From: Arthrobacter crusticola
GTDB lineage: Bacteria; Actinomycetota; Actinomycetes; Actinomycetales; Micrococcaceae
Assembly (NCBI RefSeq): GCF_004357995.1
Contig: NZ_SMTK01000003.1
Location: forward strand, 1-64,000
DNA length: 64,000 nt
Direction: 5' to 3'
Positions 28,915-37,966 of the stretch are shown piece after piece. The first letter of the stretch is position 1; the number at the start of each line of letters is the position of its first letter. The translations under genes were made by a program, and so were the position numbers. The notes under the pieces are model-generated. The model was not told where the DNA came from. It did no database searches and worked only from the letters and a program-made list of their open reading frames with translations.

Positions 28915-29733
28915 GTGCAGAAGAACCCGGCCTTCAGCGACTACCTCAAGGCGAGGAGGAAGCTCGTACGTCCCCAGGACGTCGATCTCCACACCTATGG
29001 CCGACGTCGTGTCACCGGGCTGCGGCGTGAAGAAGTAGCGCAGCTGGCAGGGATCAGCGTTGACTATTACGTGCGCCTCGAGCAGGGCAAGGACCACCAT
29101 CCGTCCCCTCAGATCCTCGATGCACTGGCGCGGGCGCTGATGCTCGACCCACCCTCCACCCTGCACCTTCACCGGTTGGCCCAGCCACCCTCCGGCTCCA
29201 TCCTGACCACAGAAGACATGGCGGCTTCGGGCACCGTTGCGCCGGGGCTCACGCATCTTCTCGGGACGATCAACGTGCCGGCCTTCGTGCAGGACCGGTT
29301 CATGACCGTGCTGGCCGCCAATCCGTTCGCGATCGCGCTCTCACCCCGTAACGCACCCGGCAAAAACGTCCTGCGGGAGGCGTTCCTCGATTCCGCCGAA
29401 CGTGACCTCTATGAGGACTACGACCAGGTGATGGGTGAAGCTGTGGCAGGGCTGCGCGCATCGGTCGGAGAACGGACGAACGATCCCCGCCTCGTGCGCC
29501 TGGTCACTGATCTCTCCGAACGGAGCGCGTATTTCCTGCAGCTTTGGAACCGGCACGACGTGCGCCCGAAAGTCGCCGGGCACCGCATTCTCCACCACCC
29601 GGTCGTCGGCGACCTTGAACTGTTCCACGAAAAGCTCGCCGTCACCGGAACCGACGGTCACCTGCTCGTCGTCCACCACGCCGCGCCCGGCAGCCCCTCC
29701 GCCGCAGCCCTGGAACGGCTCGCCGCCCTGTAG
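28915..29733 (+). CDS. MmyB-like XRE-family transcriptional regulator
   Basis: This 272-aa protein has an N-terminal helix-turn-helix (RRRVTGLRREEVAQLAGISV, then YYVRLEQG) and a C-terminal MmyB/PAS-like ligand domain (TVLAANPFAIALSP, LWNRHDVRPK, GHRILHHPVVGDLEL). GTG start lies 6 nt after a TAGATT -10-like element, so the mRNA may be leaderless. In actinobacteria such regulators often sit next to an SDR gene and bind fatty-acid-like ligands; here an SDR gene follows on the same strand. Confidence 0.9.
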   Translation: MQKNPAFSDYLKARRKLVRPQDVDLHTYGRRRVTGLRREEVAQLAGISVDYYVRLEQGKDHHPSPQILDALARALMLDPPSTLHLHRLAQPPSGSILTTEDMAASGTVAPGLTHLLGTINVPAFVQDRFMTVLAANPFAIALSPRNAPGKNVLREAFLDSAERDLYEDYDQVMGEAVAGLRASVGERTNDPRLVRLVTDLSERSAYFLQLWNRHDVRPKVAGHRILHHPVVGDLELFHEKLAVTGTDGHLLVVHHAAPGSPSAAALERLAAL

Positions 29734-29963
29734 CAGCAAACTCGGGCCGGTAGGAGTCGACCTGCTGTCCTGAGGAGGGTCAGCGCCGAAGGTGGCCCTG
29801 CCATTCCTATGAAAGACAGGGTTCTACCTACCGCTTTCGCGTAAGAGCACACTCATATCCGGAGCCCGTCACGCCGCCCACCAGCGCATTCCGGCTGGGA
29901 CCGGCAGGACAGCGGACCCTCCGCACGATGAACCACCTCTCTCGACGAAAGAAGTCCTCCATC

Positions 29964-30890
29964 ATGACCCGCATCACCACCCCGTTCGGTTTCTCCTCGA
30001 CCACCTCGGATGTCACCGAAGGCATCGACTTCACCGGCAGGCGTGTCGTCATCACCGGCGGCGCCTCCGGCATCGGCATTGAAACAGCCCGCGCGTTCGC
30101 CAAGATCGGTGCCGAGGTGACCCTCGCCGTCCGGAACCTGGAGGCGGCTGCCCCGGTCGCCGAGGAACTGCGTGCCTCGACGGGCAACCCGAACATCTTC
30201 CTAGGCCGTCTCGACCTCGCCGACCTCACCTCGATCACTGAATTCGCTGACGGGTGGACCGGGCCCCTGCATGTGCTCGTCAACAACGCGGGCATCATGG
30301 CACTGCCCGAACTGGAGCGCACCGCCGAGGGGTGGGAGATGCAGTTCGCCACCAACCACCTCGGCCACTTTGCCCTCGCCCAGGCACTCCACCCGGCACT
30401 GGCCGCAGCGGGCAACGCCCGCATCGTATCGCTGAGCTCCAGCGGCCACCTGTTCGCCCCGGTCCTCTTCGACGACCCGCACTTCAACTTCATCCCCTAT
30501 GACTCGTTCCTCGCGTACGGCCAGTCAAAGACCGCCTCCGCCCTGTTCGCCGTGGCGGTGACCCGTCAATGGGCGAAGGACGGCATCACCTCCAACGCCG
30601 TCATGCCGGGCGCCATCGCCACCAACCTGCAGCGCCACACGGGCGGCCTGCGTACACCGGTCGAGCGCCAGAAGACACCTCAGCAGGGAGCCGCCAGCAC
30701 CCTGTACGTGGCGACCTCACCGGACCTTGAGGGCATCGGCGGACGTTACTTTGAGGACGTCAACGAAGCGCCCGTCGTTCACCACCGCGGCCCCGACTAC
30801 ACCGGTGTCGCGGCCTACGCCCTCGACGCCGCGAACGCCGACCGGCTCTGGGACCTCTCCCTGGAGCTCCTCGCCCGGCACTCTGCCTGA
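29964..30890 (+). CDS. SDR-family oxidoreductase (retinol dehydrogenase/WWOX-like)
   Basis: This 308-aa protein has TGGASGIG cofactor motif, NNAGIM, SLSSSG with catalytic Ser, and catalytic YGQSK. The length and C-terminal layout fit the RDH/WWOX-like atypical branch that uses NADP(H). Start at ATG 29964 is preferred over 29928 because the first 12 residues of the longer frame are not conserved-looking. It is followed after 25 nt by a beta-hydroxyacid dehydrogenase gene, so both may act together under the MmyB-like regulator. Confidence 0.9.
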   Translation: MTRITTPFGFSSTTSDVTEGIDFTGRRVVITGGASGIGIETARAFAKIGAEVTLAVRNLEAAAPVAEELRASTGNPNIFLGRLDLADLTSITEFADGWTGPLHVLVNNAGIMALPELERTAEGWEMQFATNHLGHFALAQALHPALAAAGNARIVSLSSSGHLFAPVLFDDPHFNFIPYDSFLAYGQSKTASALFAVAVTRQWAKDGITSNAVMPGAIATNLQRHTGGLRTPVERQKTPQQGAASTLYVATSPDLEGIGGRYFEDVNEAPVVHHRGPDYTGVAAYALDAANADRLWDLSLELLARHSA

Positions 30891-30915
30891 TCCCCCGACG
30901 ACGAAGGACACCATC

Positions 30916-31791
30916 ATGACGACCGTCACTGCCAACCCAACCTCGAATGCCGTCGCCCTCCGCGTCGGATGGATAGGGCTCGGCGACCAGGGCGCACCAA
31001 TGGCCCGCGCAATTATTGAAGCGGGTTTCGAGCTGAACATCTGGGTGCGCCGGGAGACCTCCCTAGCCGCCCTTGAGGGGCTGCCGTACATCCGACACGC
31101 AACCCTCGCGGACGTCGGGGCAGTCAGCGACATCGTGGGACTGTGCCTGCGCGAGGACTCCGACATCGAGGACGTCCTTACCACGGGTGGGCTCCTGGCC
31201 AGCCTGAAACCCGGGACGATCCTCATCAACCACGGAACAGGTCTGCCGGGCTACGCTTCCTCCCTGTCCCACCGTGCCGCACGCGCCGGGGTCGTCGTCC
31301 TTGATGCCCCCGTCAGCGGCGGCCGGCCAGGAGCCGAAGCCAAGCGCCTCACCACGATTGTGGGAGGACCGGAGCAGGCACTGGACAAGGTCCGGCCCGT
31401 GCTCGAGTCGTTCTCGGCGACCATTGCCCACATGGGGCCCACCGGCACCGGCCAGACCGGGAAGCTCATCAACAATGCTTTGCTCATGATGAACCAGCGC
31501 AACGTACAGGACATCCTGGTCCTGGCCCGCAGCCTCAACCTGGACCTCGGTGCGCTGATGAGCCTGCTGCTCGCCGGGACCGCGCGGAGCTTCGCCCTGG
31601 AAGCGCTCGCCGGGGCCGTCACCACCGATAACGCCGAGCACCTGAGGACGCTGCAGGTCATCGACATGGACATCTTCACCGAAGCCATGACGACGCTCGG
31701 TCAGGATGTCGCCGAGCTCGACGCCTACGCACGGTCAGGAGCACATGGCCTGCCGATGGCAGCCCGACTCGTCACGGGAGATATGGCCTGA
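30916..31791 (+). CDS. Beta-hydroxyacid dehydrogenase (3-hydroxyisobutyrate dehydrogenase family)
   Basis: This 291-aa protein has a Rossmann start VGWIGLGDQGAPMA, substrate-binding DAPVSGGRPGAEA and the catalytic Lys in GQTGKLINNALLM. Relatives oxidise 3-hydroxyisobutyrate, tartronate semialdehyde (in reverse) or gamma-hydroxybutyrate; others are imine reductases, and the actual substrate is undetermined. CGAAGGA precedes the ATG. Confidence 0.88.
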   Translation: MTTVTANPTSNAVALRVGWIGLGDQGAPMARAIIEAGFELNIWVRRETSLAALEGLPYIRHATLADVGAVSDIVGLCLREDSDIEDVLTTGGLLASLKPGTILINHGTGLPGYASSLSHRAARAGVVVLDAPVSGGRPGAEAKRLTTIVGGPEQALDKVRPVLESFSATIAHMGPTGTGQTGKLINNALLMMNQRNVQDILVLARSLNLDLGALMSLLLAGTARSFALEALAGAVTTDNAEHLRTLQVIDMDIFTEAMTTLGQDVAELDAYARSGAHGLPMAARLVTGDMA

Positions 31792-31819
31792 TCACCGCGC
31801 CGTCGGTTGCTGCGAACGA

Positions 31820-31857
31820 CACTGCGGGTGCTGGTTCGAGAACCAGCGCCCGCAGTG
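31820..31857. terminator. Bidirectional terminator
   Basis: Two 18-nt arms (31820-31837 and 31840-31857) are complementary apart from one G-T pair, starting CACTGCGGG and ending CCCGCAGTG. It lies between the converging genes ending at 31791 and 31948. Confidence 0.88.
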
Positions 31858-31947
31858 ATGATCAGCCCTCTCCTCCACCGGTCGATGCCGGCTCTGATGC
31901 CAGTCGCAGGTTTTATCGGCCACCCGCCGGCGACGGATAAGGAGTCC

Positions 31948-32931
31948 TCAGGCGGCGGCCGCCGGGAGCCGCCCGAGGGTGCGGCCCATCCAGGAGTCCC
32001 GCGCGGCGACGGCGGCGACGGACAGCAGCGCGTCCGGCGCCGCTCCGTCGAAGATGTGGAAGCCGCCGGCCCAGACGTGCAGCTCGGCCTGCACTCCGGC
32101 CGCCCACAGGCGGGACGCGTAGGCGACGTCCTCATCGCGGAAGACCTCGGCCGACCCGACATCGATGAACGCCGGCGGCAGGCCCGTCAGGTCGGTCGCC
32201 CGGGCCGGTGCGCTGTAGATGTCGACGGCGTCGGTCCCGCGGCGGTCCCCGAGCAGGGAGTCCCAGCCGGTGGCGTTGCTTTCGCGGCTCCACGAGCCGG
32301 TCTGCGTGTACTGGTGGCTTGACGCGGTGGCGTCGCGGTCGTCGAGCATGGGGCTCAGCAGCATCTGGGCGATCAGGGCCGGGCCCTTCCGGTCGCGGGC
32401 CAGCAGCGTGACGCCGGCCGAGAGGCCGGCGCCGGCGGAGGTTCCGGCAATCAGGATGCGCTCGCTGTCGACTCCGAGCTCCCCGGCGTTGTCAACCAGC
32501 CAGAGGAGCCCTGCGTAGGCGTCCTCCACCGGGCCCGGTGCAGGGCTCTCGGGTGCGAGGCGGTATTCGAGCGAGACGACGACGGCCCGGTGCTCGACGG
32601 CCCAGTCCAGGACGTGCCCGATGCCGGTGAAGCGGTTGCCGATGATCATTCCGCCGCCGTGCAGGAAGTAGATGGCCGGAGCTGAGGCGTCCTTATCGGC
32701 GGGGGTGAAGACCGAGGCGATGATCTCGCTGCCCGGGCGGGCGATGGTGTACTCGCGGTGTGAGATGGGGCGGGTGGCGAGGAGGTCCTCAAGGGTGGGG
32801 CCGAACGGATTGGCCCGAAGGAAATCGATCATGTCGGCGGTGACCGTTGAGGGCAACGGGCTGTTGTCGAGCAGCTCGGCCAGCTCGGGATCGTACGGCG
32901 GGCGGGCGGGGGCGGTTGGGGCGGTTGTCAT
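31948..32931 (-). CDS. Alpha/beta hydrolase (hormone-sensitive-lipase family esterase)
   Basis: This 327-aa protein has the HSL oxyanion motif HGGGMIIG, nucleophile elbow GTSAGAG, catalytic Asp region FIDVGSAEVFRDE and catalytic His in GGFHIFDG. These are carboxylesterases of short-chain esters. It is 44 nt downstream of the quinone-oxidoreductase-like gene, likely co-transcribed, suggesting joint conversion of a small organic substrate. The C-terminus ends in AAAA, as in many family members. Confidence 0.92.
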   Translation of the reverse strand: MTTAPTAPARPPYDPELAELLDNSPLPSTVTADMIDFLRANPFGPTLEDLLATRPISHREYTIARPGSEIIASVFTPADKDASAPAIYFLHGGGMIIGNRFTGIGHVLDWAVEHRAVVVSLEYRLAPESPAPGPVEDAYAGLLWLVDNAGELGVDSERILIAGTSAGAGLSAGVTLLARDRKGPALIAQMLLSPMLDDRDATASSHQYTQTGSWSRESNATGWDSLLGDRRGTDAVDIYSAPARATDLTGLPPAFIDVGSAEVFRDEDVAYASRLWAAGVQAELHVWAGGFHIFDGAAPDALLSVAAVAARDSWMGRTLGRLPAAAA

Positions 32932-32975
32932 GGTTTTTTCCTTAGGAAGCTGTAGGTGGAGGAGGGATGGAGCGC

Positions 32976-33896
32976 TCAGGCCAGGTTGGCTCCGGAGACG
33001 ACGATCTTGCCGCGGAGGTGTCCGCCCTGGCTGAGCGCGAGGGCCTCGGGAACCTGCTCGAAGGGGAACTTCCGGGCGATCTCGGTCCGGAAGGCGCCCC
33101 GGGCGGCGAGGTCGAGCACCGGTGGGAGGGTTTCGGCGGTGAGAGCGGTGGGATCGCCTGCGGCGACGATCGCGCCCTGGGCCCCGGCGGCAAAGTCGAC
33201 GATGGTGACGATCCGGGATGCCGGCACGAGCCCGGCGACGCGGGCAATGAATTCCTGGCCAGCGGTGTCGAAGGCGGCGTCCACTCCCTGGGGCGCCGCG
33301 GCCGTGATCTCGTCGACCATGGTCTCGCTGTAGGTCACGGGGGTTGCACCGAGGGAGCGGAGGTAATCGTGGTTGTCGGGGCTGGCGGTGCCGATGACCT
33401 TGTGGCCGTCGGCGACGAGGATCTGCACGACGGCGCTTCCCACGGCACCGGCCGCACCGTTGACGACGACGGTGGAGGCTGGCGCCGGCGCCAGCAGGGA
33501 CAGGCCACGCTGTGAGGTTTCACCGGAGGTGGCCAGGGTGACGGCCTGCTCGGCCGTCAGGCCGTCCGGGATCACCGCGAGCCGGGCGGCGCCGGTGACG
33601 GCCTTCTCCGCGAAGGCTCCGCTGTCGGCAAAACCGACAACCCGGTTCCCGACAGTGAATCCCTCGACGCCGTCGCCGACCTCGAGCACCGTGCCGGCGA
33701 TGTCCGTCCCCAGAACCGCCGGCAGCGGCAGCGGGAACATCTCGGCGAGGTAGCCGTTGCTGAACTTCCAGTCCAGCGGGTTGATGCCGATCGCTTCGAC
33801 GGCCACCTTTACCTGCCCGGCGGCTGCGGTGGGCTCATCGGCCTCACCGAGGACGATGGAGTCGGGGCCATAGCTGTTGAGGAGATGCGCTTTCAT
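32976..33896 (-). CDS. NADP-dependent zinc-free oxidoreductase (quinone oxidoreductase-like MDR)
   Basis: This 306-aa protein has GroES-like N-terminus (EAIGINPLDWKFSNG, LGTDIAGTVLEVG) and a Rossmann motif NGAAGAVGSAVVQ. No zinc-ligand Cys/His set is visible, as expected of quinone oxidoreductases in the medium-chain superfamily. Start MKAHLLNSYG chosen; the frame runs 41 codons further without conservation. A long inverted repeat at 33972-34005 precedes it. Confidence 0.91.
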   Translation of the reverse strand: MKAHLLNSYGPDSIVLGEADEPTAAAGQVKVAVEAIGINPLDWKFSNGYLAEMFPLPLPAVLGTDIAGTVLEVGDGVEGFTVGNRVVGFADSGAFAEKAVTGAARLAVIPDGLTAEQAVTLATSGETSQRGLSLLAPAPASTVVVNGAAGAVGSAVVQILVADGHKVIGTASPDNHDYLRSLGATPVTYSETMVDEITAAAPQGVDAAFDTAGQEFIARVAGLVPASRIVTIVDFAAGAQGAIVAAGDPTALTAETLPPVLDLAARGAFRTEIARKFPFEQVPEALALSQGGHLRGKIVVSGANLA

Positions 33897-33971
33897 GATG
33901 GGTCCTTCGGTCTGGAGTTCGTTCACGGGCTGCGGAAGAAGCTGCGGGTCTGGGTCTGCATCCCGCAAGGT

Positions 33972-34005
33972 GGCCGACCACTCATTCGAATATATGTGGT
34001 CGACC
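33972..34005. promoter_or_regulatory. Inverted repeat upstream of the quinone-oxidoreductase-like gene
   Basis: GGCCGACCAC (33972-33981) and GTGGTCGACC (33996-34005) are complementary at 9 of 10 positions with a 14-nt AT-rich spacer containing TTCGAA. It lies about 75 nt before the start of the gene at 33896, a good operator position. Confidence 0.5.
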
Positions 34006-34166
34006 CCGTTTTCTTTCATGCTGTTGGAACCAGTGACTGACGCACATTATTCCGGCCGGACCTCAAGGGCCCGTCGAGATCACCGCAACATTACCCTTCG
34101 GACACCGAGGGGGCTCGAGCGAACCGGGCGGTCCGGGGCGCCTCGGGTCCGAATAGTGCGTCTGGC

Positions 34167-34937
34167 TCAGGGACGCTCCGGCGCGCTTCCCGAGGGGCCC
34201 GCGGCCTTGTCGACGAAGTAGTGAAGCGCCGCGCCGGTCAGGGGGCTTGAGCCGGCGACGAGTTCGGCCAGGTGGATTCCGACCTCGGCGCCCTCGATCC
34301 CGCGCGGGTCGTCGACGCCGGCGAACTGCCGCGCCCGGGTGCGGACGACGCCGAGAATCACCTCGTAGATGCGCGGTCCACGCCCGGCGAGCTCGGCTGC
34401 GAGGGTGCGGGTGAGGGACTTCGTCGCCGCGGCGGTCAGTGCGACGCCGCCGGCCCAGGGGAAGGGAAGGTCGGCGCTCAGCCCGTTGAGCTGCACCAGC
34501 ACGCCGTCCACTCCGAGGTGTGGCACCAGGGCGCGGTACAGGCGGAACACGCTGGTCTGGTTCGCCGCGACGAGGGCGTCCCATTCGGCGTCGGTCAGGG
34601 CCAGCAGGGGCTTGCGGCCCTGATCCCCCCACGACGCGACGCTCACGACGACGGCGTCGAACCCGCCGTGTTCGGCCGCAAGGGCCGACACCGCCTGGTC
34701 CAGGTCCTCAGCCAGGGCATCAAGCACCGTGGTGTGCAGCCGCGGGGAGCGCAGCCGGGAGGCAAGCTCATCGAGACGGGTGCTGCTCCGGCCCGCGGCC
34801 ACGACCCGCGCGCCGGCGTCGAGGAGGGCCCGGACAACGCCTTCACCGACACCGCCTGCACCTCCCACGACAAGCGCGGTCCTGCCGGTGAGGTCGGTGT
34901 GCGGGTGGGCCCAGGCGGGCAGGGTGAGCGTGTTCAT
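34167..34937 (-). CDS. SDR-family protein lacking the catalytic tyrosine
   Basis: This 256-aa protein keeps the fold and a cofactor motif VVGGAGGVGEGV, but the position of catalytic Tyr four residues before Lys reads Ala (ALTAAATKSL), and the Ser region reads LNGLSA. It is therefore probably either redox-inactive or uses other residues. It follows the FAD-oxidase gene by 37 nt in the MarR-linked operon (MFS, FAD oxidase, SDR). Not a frameshift: the frame is intact. Confidence 0.83.
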   Translation of the reverse strand: MNTLTLPAWAHPHTDLTGRTALVVGGAGGVGEGVVRALLDAGARVVAAGRSSTRLDELASRLRSPRLHTTVLDALAEDLDQAVSALAAEHGGFDAVVVSVASWGDQGRKPLLALTDAEWDALVAANQTSVFRLYRALVPHLGVDGVLVQLNGLSADLPFPWAGGVALTAAATKSLTRTLAAELAGRGPRIYEVILGVVRTRARQFAGVDDPRGIEGAEVGIHLAELVAGSSPLTGAALHYFVDKAAGPSGSAPERP

Positions 34938-34974
34938 CGTTTGTCCTTGGGCAGTGCGGGAAGCTCTTGGAGGG

Positions 34975-36309
34975 TCATGCCCTCAACGGAAAGTTGGTGT
35001 TGAAGAGCCCCGCCGGGTCGTAGACGGCCTTCAGGTCTCGGAGCCGGGCCAGGGTCGCGGTGGGAAAGGCGTCGGCGAGCCGGCGCGGATCCTTGTCCAT
35101 CTCGAAGCTGAGGTACAGCCCATCGAGGTGGGGATGGAGCCCATCCCACTCCCGCCAGAGTTCTCCTCGGTGGGCAGGGTCGGCACCGACGAAAATGGAG
35201 AAGTTCTGATGCCGGTGCGCATAGGCGGTGGCGCCGGCGTCGACGTCGTTGATCCTCCCGCCGACCGCGCGGATCTGCAGCGTGGCCGCGGTTCCACTGG
35301 CCACCATCCCGGCGAGCCGGACGGCGATCGGGGCGTCGAGGTGGACCGCGAGCCCGCTTCGCGTCTGCAGCGACACCGCACCGGTGTGCGCGGCGTGGGG
35401 GGAGGCGACCAGTTCGGCGTAGGGCATGGCCTGGGATTGCCCGCCGAGGAGCGGGGCCAGCGCGAGGAACGGTGCGAGCGCCCGCCGGGCGGCGTCCGCG
35501 TCCAGCCCCGCGTAAACGATGCTTGCCATGCCGGCGGTGGACCCGGCGAACAGGTAAAGAAACGCCGTCATCTCCCGGGGTGCCGCCTCGACCGCGTCGC
35601 CCCACCGCTGCAGGAACCCGGTGGTGTCCGAGGTGTCGTACTGGACGGTGGTGGAGATGACGCCGGGGACCTTGGCTGCTGTGAACTCGAACTCCGTCAC
35701 AATGCCGAAATTCGCTCCCGCCCCGCGGACCGCCCAGAAGAGGTCCGGGTTCTCGGCCGCGCTCGCCGTCCGTACGGCGCCGTCGGCGGTCACGATGGTG
35801 GCCGCCGCCATCGAATCTATGGTCAGCCCGTGCTTGCGTCCCATCAGGCCGATTCCGCCGGCCGTGGCGAGCCCGCCCACCCCGACGTCGCCGGAGTCGC
35901 CCGAGCTGACCGCCAGGCCGGCCGGGGAGAGGGCCCGCGCGGCGTCTCCCCACCGGGCGCCGGCGCCGATGCGCACCCGCCCTGTGCCTGGATCGAGGAC
36001 CTCGACCGCGTTCATCGCCGAGAGGTCCAGGACGATCCCGCCGTCGTTGGTGGAGGCGCTGCTGATGCCGTGGCCACCACTGCGCACGCTCAGGGGGAGG
36101 GCCGACGCCGCCGCATAGGACAGCGCGTCAACGACGGCCCCGGCCGTGCGCGGGTGCAGCACGGCCGCCGGTGATCCCCTGTAGGAGTAGGTGTGCCGCA
36201 GCTGCCCGTACCCCGGGTCGGAGGGAAGGACCAGGCCCTCCCGGAGGGAGGAGGGCAGCGACGAGCGGGTAATGCCGCCGGCCATGCCGCGGAGCGGTGC
36301 GGAACTCAT
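34975..36309 (-). CDS. FAD-linked oxidase, berberine-bridge-like
   Basis: This 444-aa protein has PP2-loop FAD domain with His80 in VRSGGHG for 8-alpha-histidyl FAD, GVGGLATAGGIG, and a C-terminal BBE motif FNTNFPL. The loop that would hold a second (6-S-cysteinyl) link reads GDSGDVG with no Cys, so flavin attachment is probably single. Relatives oxidise sugars, alkaloids or antibiotics with oxygen. Overlaps the MFS gene by 4 nt and is followed by an SDR gene. Confidence 0.9.
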   Translation of the reverse strand: MSSAPLRGMAGGITRSSLPSSLREGLVLPSDPGYGQLRHTYSYRGSPAAVLHPRTAGAVVDALSYAAASALPLSVRSGGHGISSASTNDGGIVLDLSAMNAVEVLDPGTGRVRIGAGARWGDAARALSPAGLAVSSGDSGDVGVGGLATAGGIGLMGRKHGLTIDSMAAATIVTADGAVRTASAAENPDLFWAVRGAGANFGIVTEFEFTAAKVPGVISTTVQYDTSDTTGFLQRWGDAVEAAPREMTAFLYLFAGSTAGMASIVYAGLDADAARRALAPFLALAPLLGGQSQAMPYAELVASPHAAHTGAVSLQTRSGLAVHLDAPIAVRLAGMVASGTAATLQIRAVGGRINDVDAGATAYAHRHQNFSIFVGADPAHRGELWREWDGLHPHLDGLYLSFEMDKDPRRLADAFPTATLARLRDLKAVYDPAGLFNTNFPLRA

Positions 36310-37775
36310 GCGCGGGCCGGGTCGGTGGATGCCTGCGCGAAACGCCGCTGCCGAACGGCCAGTGCCAGCAGCCCGCCGAGAACGATGACGGCGGCCGCCC
36401 CGAGCGCGGCACCGTACCCGGTGTCGACGGCGCCGGGTCCGCTTCCGCGAAGGGATCCGGTCACCGCTGCGGCGATGGCGCCGATGACGGTGAGCCCCAC
36501 CGCGCCGCCCAGTTGCTGGGCGGTCTGGATCAGGCCGCTGACCGCGCCGGCCTCTCGGGGGCTGGCACCGGCAAGGGCCTGAGTGGTCGCCGAGGTGACC
36601 GCAATGCCGACCGCTGCACCGAAGGCCACGGTCGCCGGGACGAAAACGGCGGGCGGCGCACCGAGAGCGCTCGCCAGCGCCAGGACCCCGCTGGCCAGGC
36701 CGAGCAGCGCAAGCCCGATGAACAGGGAGGCCAGCGGGCCCCGCACGGCGACAAGCCGCGGGGTGAACAGCGCGGCCCCGATGGTGGCCAGGGACATGGG
36801 CAGCATCATCAGCCCGGCGCCGATCGGCGAGAAACCGAGGGGTCCCTGGAGAATGAGTGAGAGCAGCAGCATCGTCGGGTACAGGGCGACGGCGACGAGG
36901 ACCATGCCGATGTTCCCGCCGGTCGAGGGCCAGCGCCTGAGCAGGTGCGCGGGTATCAACGGAGCCGGTTTTCCCCGTTCCGTGAGGCCGAAGGCGGTGA
37001 GCAGGACGGCTCCGCCGCCCAACAGCCCCAGAGTGATCGGGGAGAGCCAGCCCTGCTCATTGCCGAGGGTTAGGCCGCCGATCAGTGCGGAGATTCCGAG
37101 GAAGGACAGCACGGCACCGGAAACGTCCAGGCGCTGGGCCCCTCCCCGCGGAATGGCGGGAATCAGCAGGGGAATGGCCACCAGCATCAGCACGATGAGG
37201 GGAACGTTCACCAGCAGCACCGCGCGCCAACCCCAGGCCGCCGTGAAGCCTCCGCCGACCAGGACGCCCGCCGCTCCGCCGGAACTGGCGACGGCTCCCC
37301 AGACGCCGATGGCGCGCCGTCGGGCCGTGGGGTCGGTGAAGAGGGTCGTCAGCAGCGACAGCGCAGTTGGAGCAAGGCCGGCGGCGGCGGCGCCCTGTAC
37401 GGCACGGGCGGCGATGAGGGTCTCAAGAGTCGGGGCAAGCCCGCCGGCCAGGGCCGCCGCACCGAAAAGTCCCACCGAGATCGAGAACATCCGGCGCCGG
37501 CCGATGACATCACCCAGCCGTCCGCCGAACAGTAGCAGTGCGCCGAAGGTCAGCAGGTAGGCCGACACGACCCACACGGACAGCGATGCGGAGGCATCGA
37601 GATCGCCGATCAGGCTGGGGAGCGCCAGATTGACGCTGCTCGCGTTGAGCACCACCAGGAACTGGGCCGCCGCCAGCAGGGCCAGCACAGCCCTTGCCCT
37701 CCGGCGGGGATTCTCGAGGTTGGGCGGCGGCGGGGTGGCTCGGTCGTGGAGGGTGGGTTGGAGGATGGACGGCAT
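36306..37775 (-). CDS. MFS drug-efflux transporter (DHA2-like, EmrB family)
   Basis: This 489-aa protein has about 14 membrane helices. ASSVNLALPSLIGDL near the start and the conserved AYLLTFGALLLFGGRLGD-like motif A (LGDVIGRRRMF) are typical of the DHA2 drug-proton antiporters. AAAGG lies before the ATG. It is the first gene of a minus-strand operon and is divergent from a MarR gene with three operator-like dyads in between, a classic drug-inducible efflux arrangement. Confidence 0.93.
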   Translation of the reverse strand: MPSILQPTLHDRATPPPPNLENPRRRARAVLALLAAAQFLVVLNASSVNLALPSLIGDLDASASLSVWVVSAYLLTFGALLLFGGRLGDVIGRRRMFSISVGLFGAAALAGGLAPTLETLIAARAVQGAAAAGLAPTALSLLTTLFTDPTARRRAIGVWGAVASSGGAAGVLVGGGFTAAWGWRAVLLVNVPLIVLMLVAIPLLIPAIPRGGAQRLDVSGAVLSFLGISALIGGLTLGNEQGWLSPITLGLLGGGAVLLTAFGLTERGKPAPLIPAHLLRRWPSTGGNIGMVLVAVALYPTMLLLSLILQGPLGFSPIGAGLMMLPMSLATIGAALFTPRLVAVRGPLASLFIGLALLGLASGVLALASALGAPPAVFVPATVAFGAAVGIAVTSATTQALAGASPREAGAVSGLIQTAQQLGGAVGLTVIGAIAAAVTGSLRGSGPGAVDTGYGAALGAAAVIVLGGLLALAVRQRRFAQASTDPARA

Positions 37776-37843
37776 GAGAAGCCTTTCGGGAATGCCCGCC
37801 TGCTCTGCCCGCCTCGGGCGGTGACGGCTGCCGGGGTCAAAGA

Positions 37844-37966
37844 TGCTGATGTGTCAGCAACATTAAACAGTAACTGACGCGTCAGTAACCTGGCAAGTAC
37901 CGCATGCCCTCGGCTTAAGTGACGGAGTGGCTGGAGCCTGGACCGGTAGACTCCCTGATATGTCAG
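37844..37966. promoter_or_regulatory. Three MarR-type operators (CTGA-N4-TCAG)
   Basis: Sites are CTGATGTGTCAG (37846-37857), CTGACGCGTCAG (37874-37885; inside a perfect 14-bp palindrome ACTGACGCGTCAGT) and CTGATATGTCAG (37955-37966). The third covers the start codon of the marR-type gene (ATG 37960). The first two lie in the efflux promoter region, near a TTTAAT -10-like element. The pattern predicts coordinate repression of both directions by the MarR protein. Confidence 0.72.
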
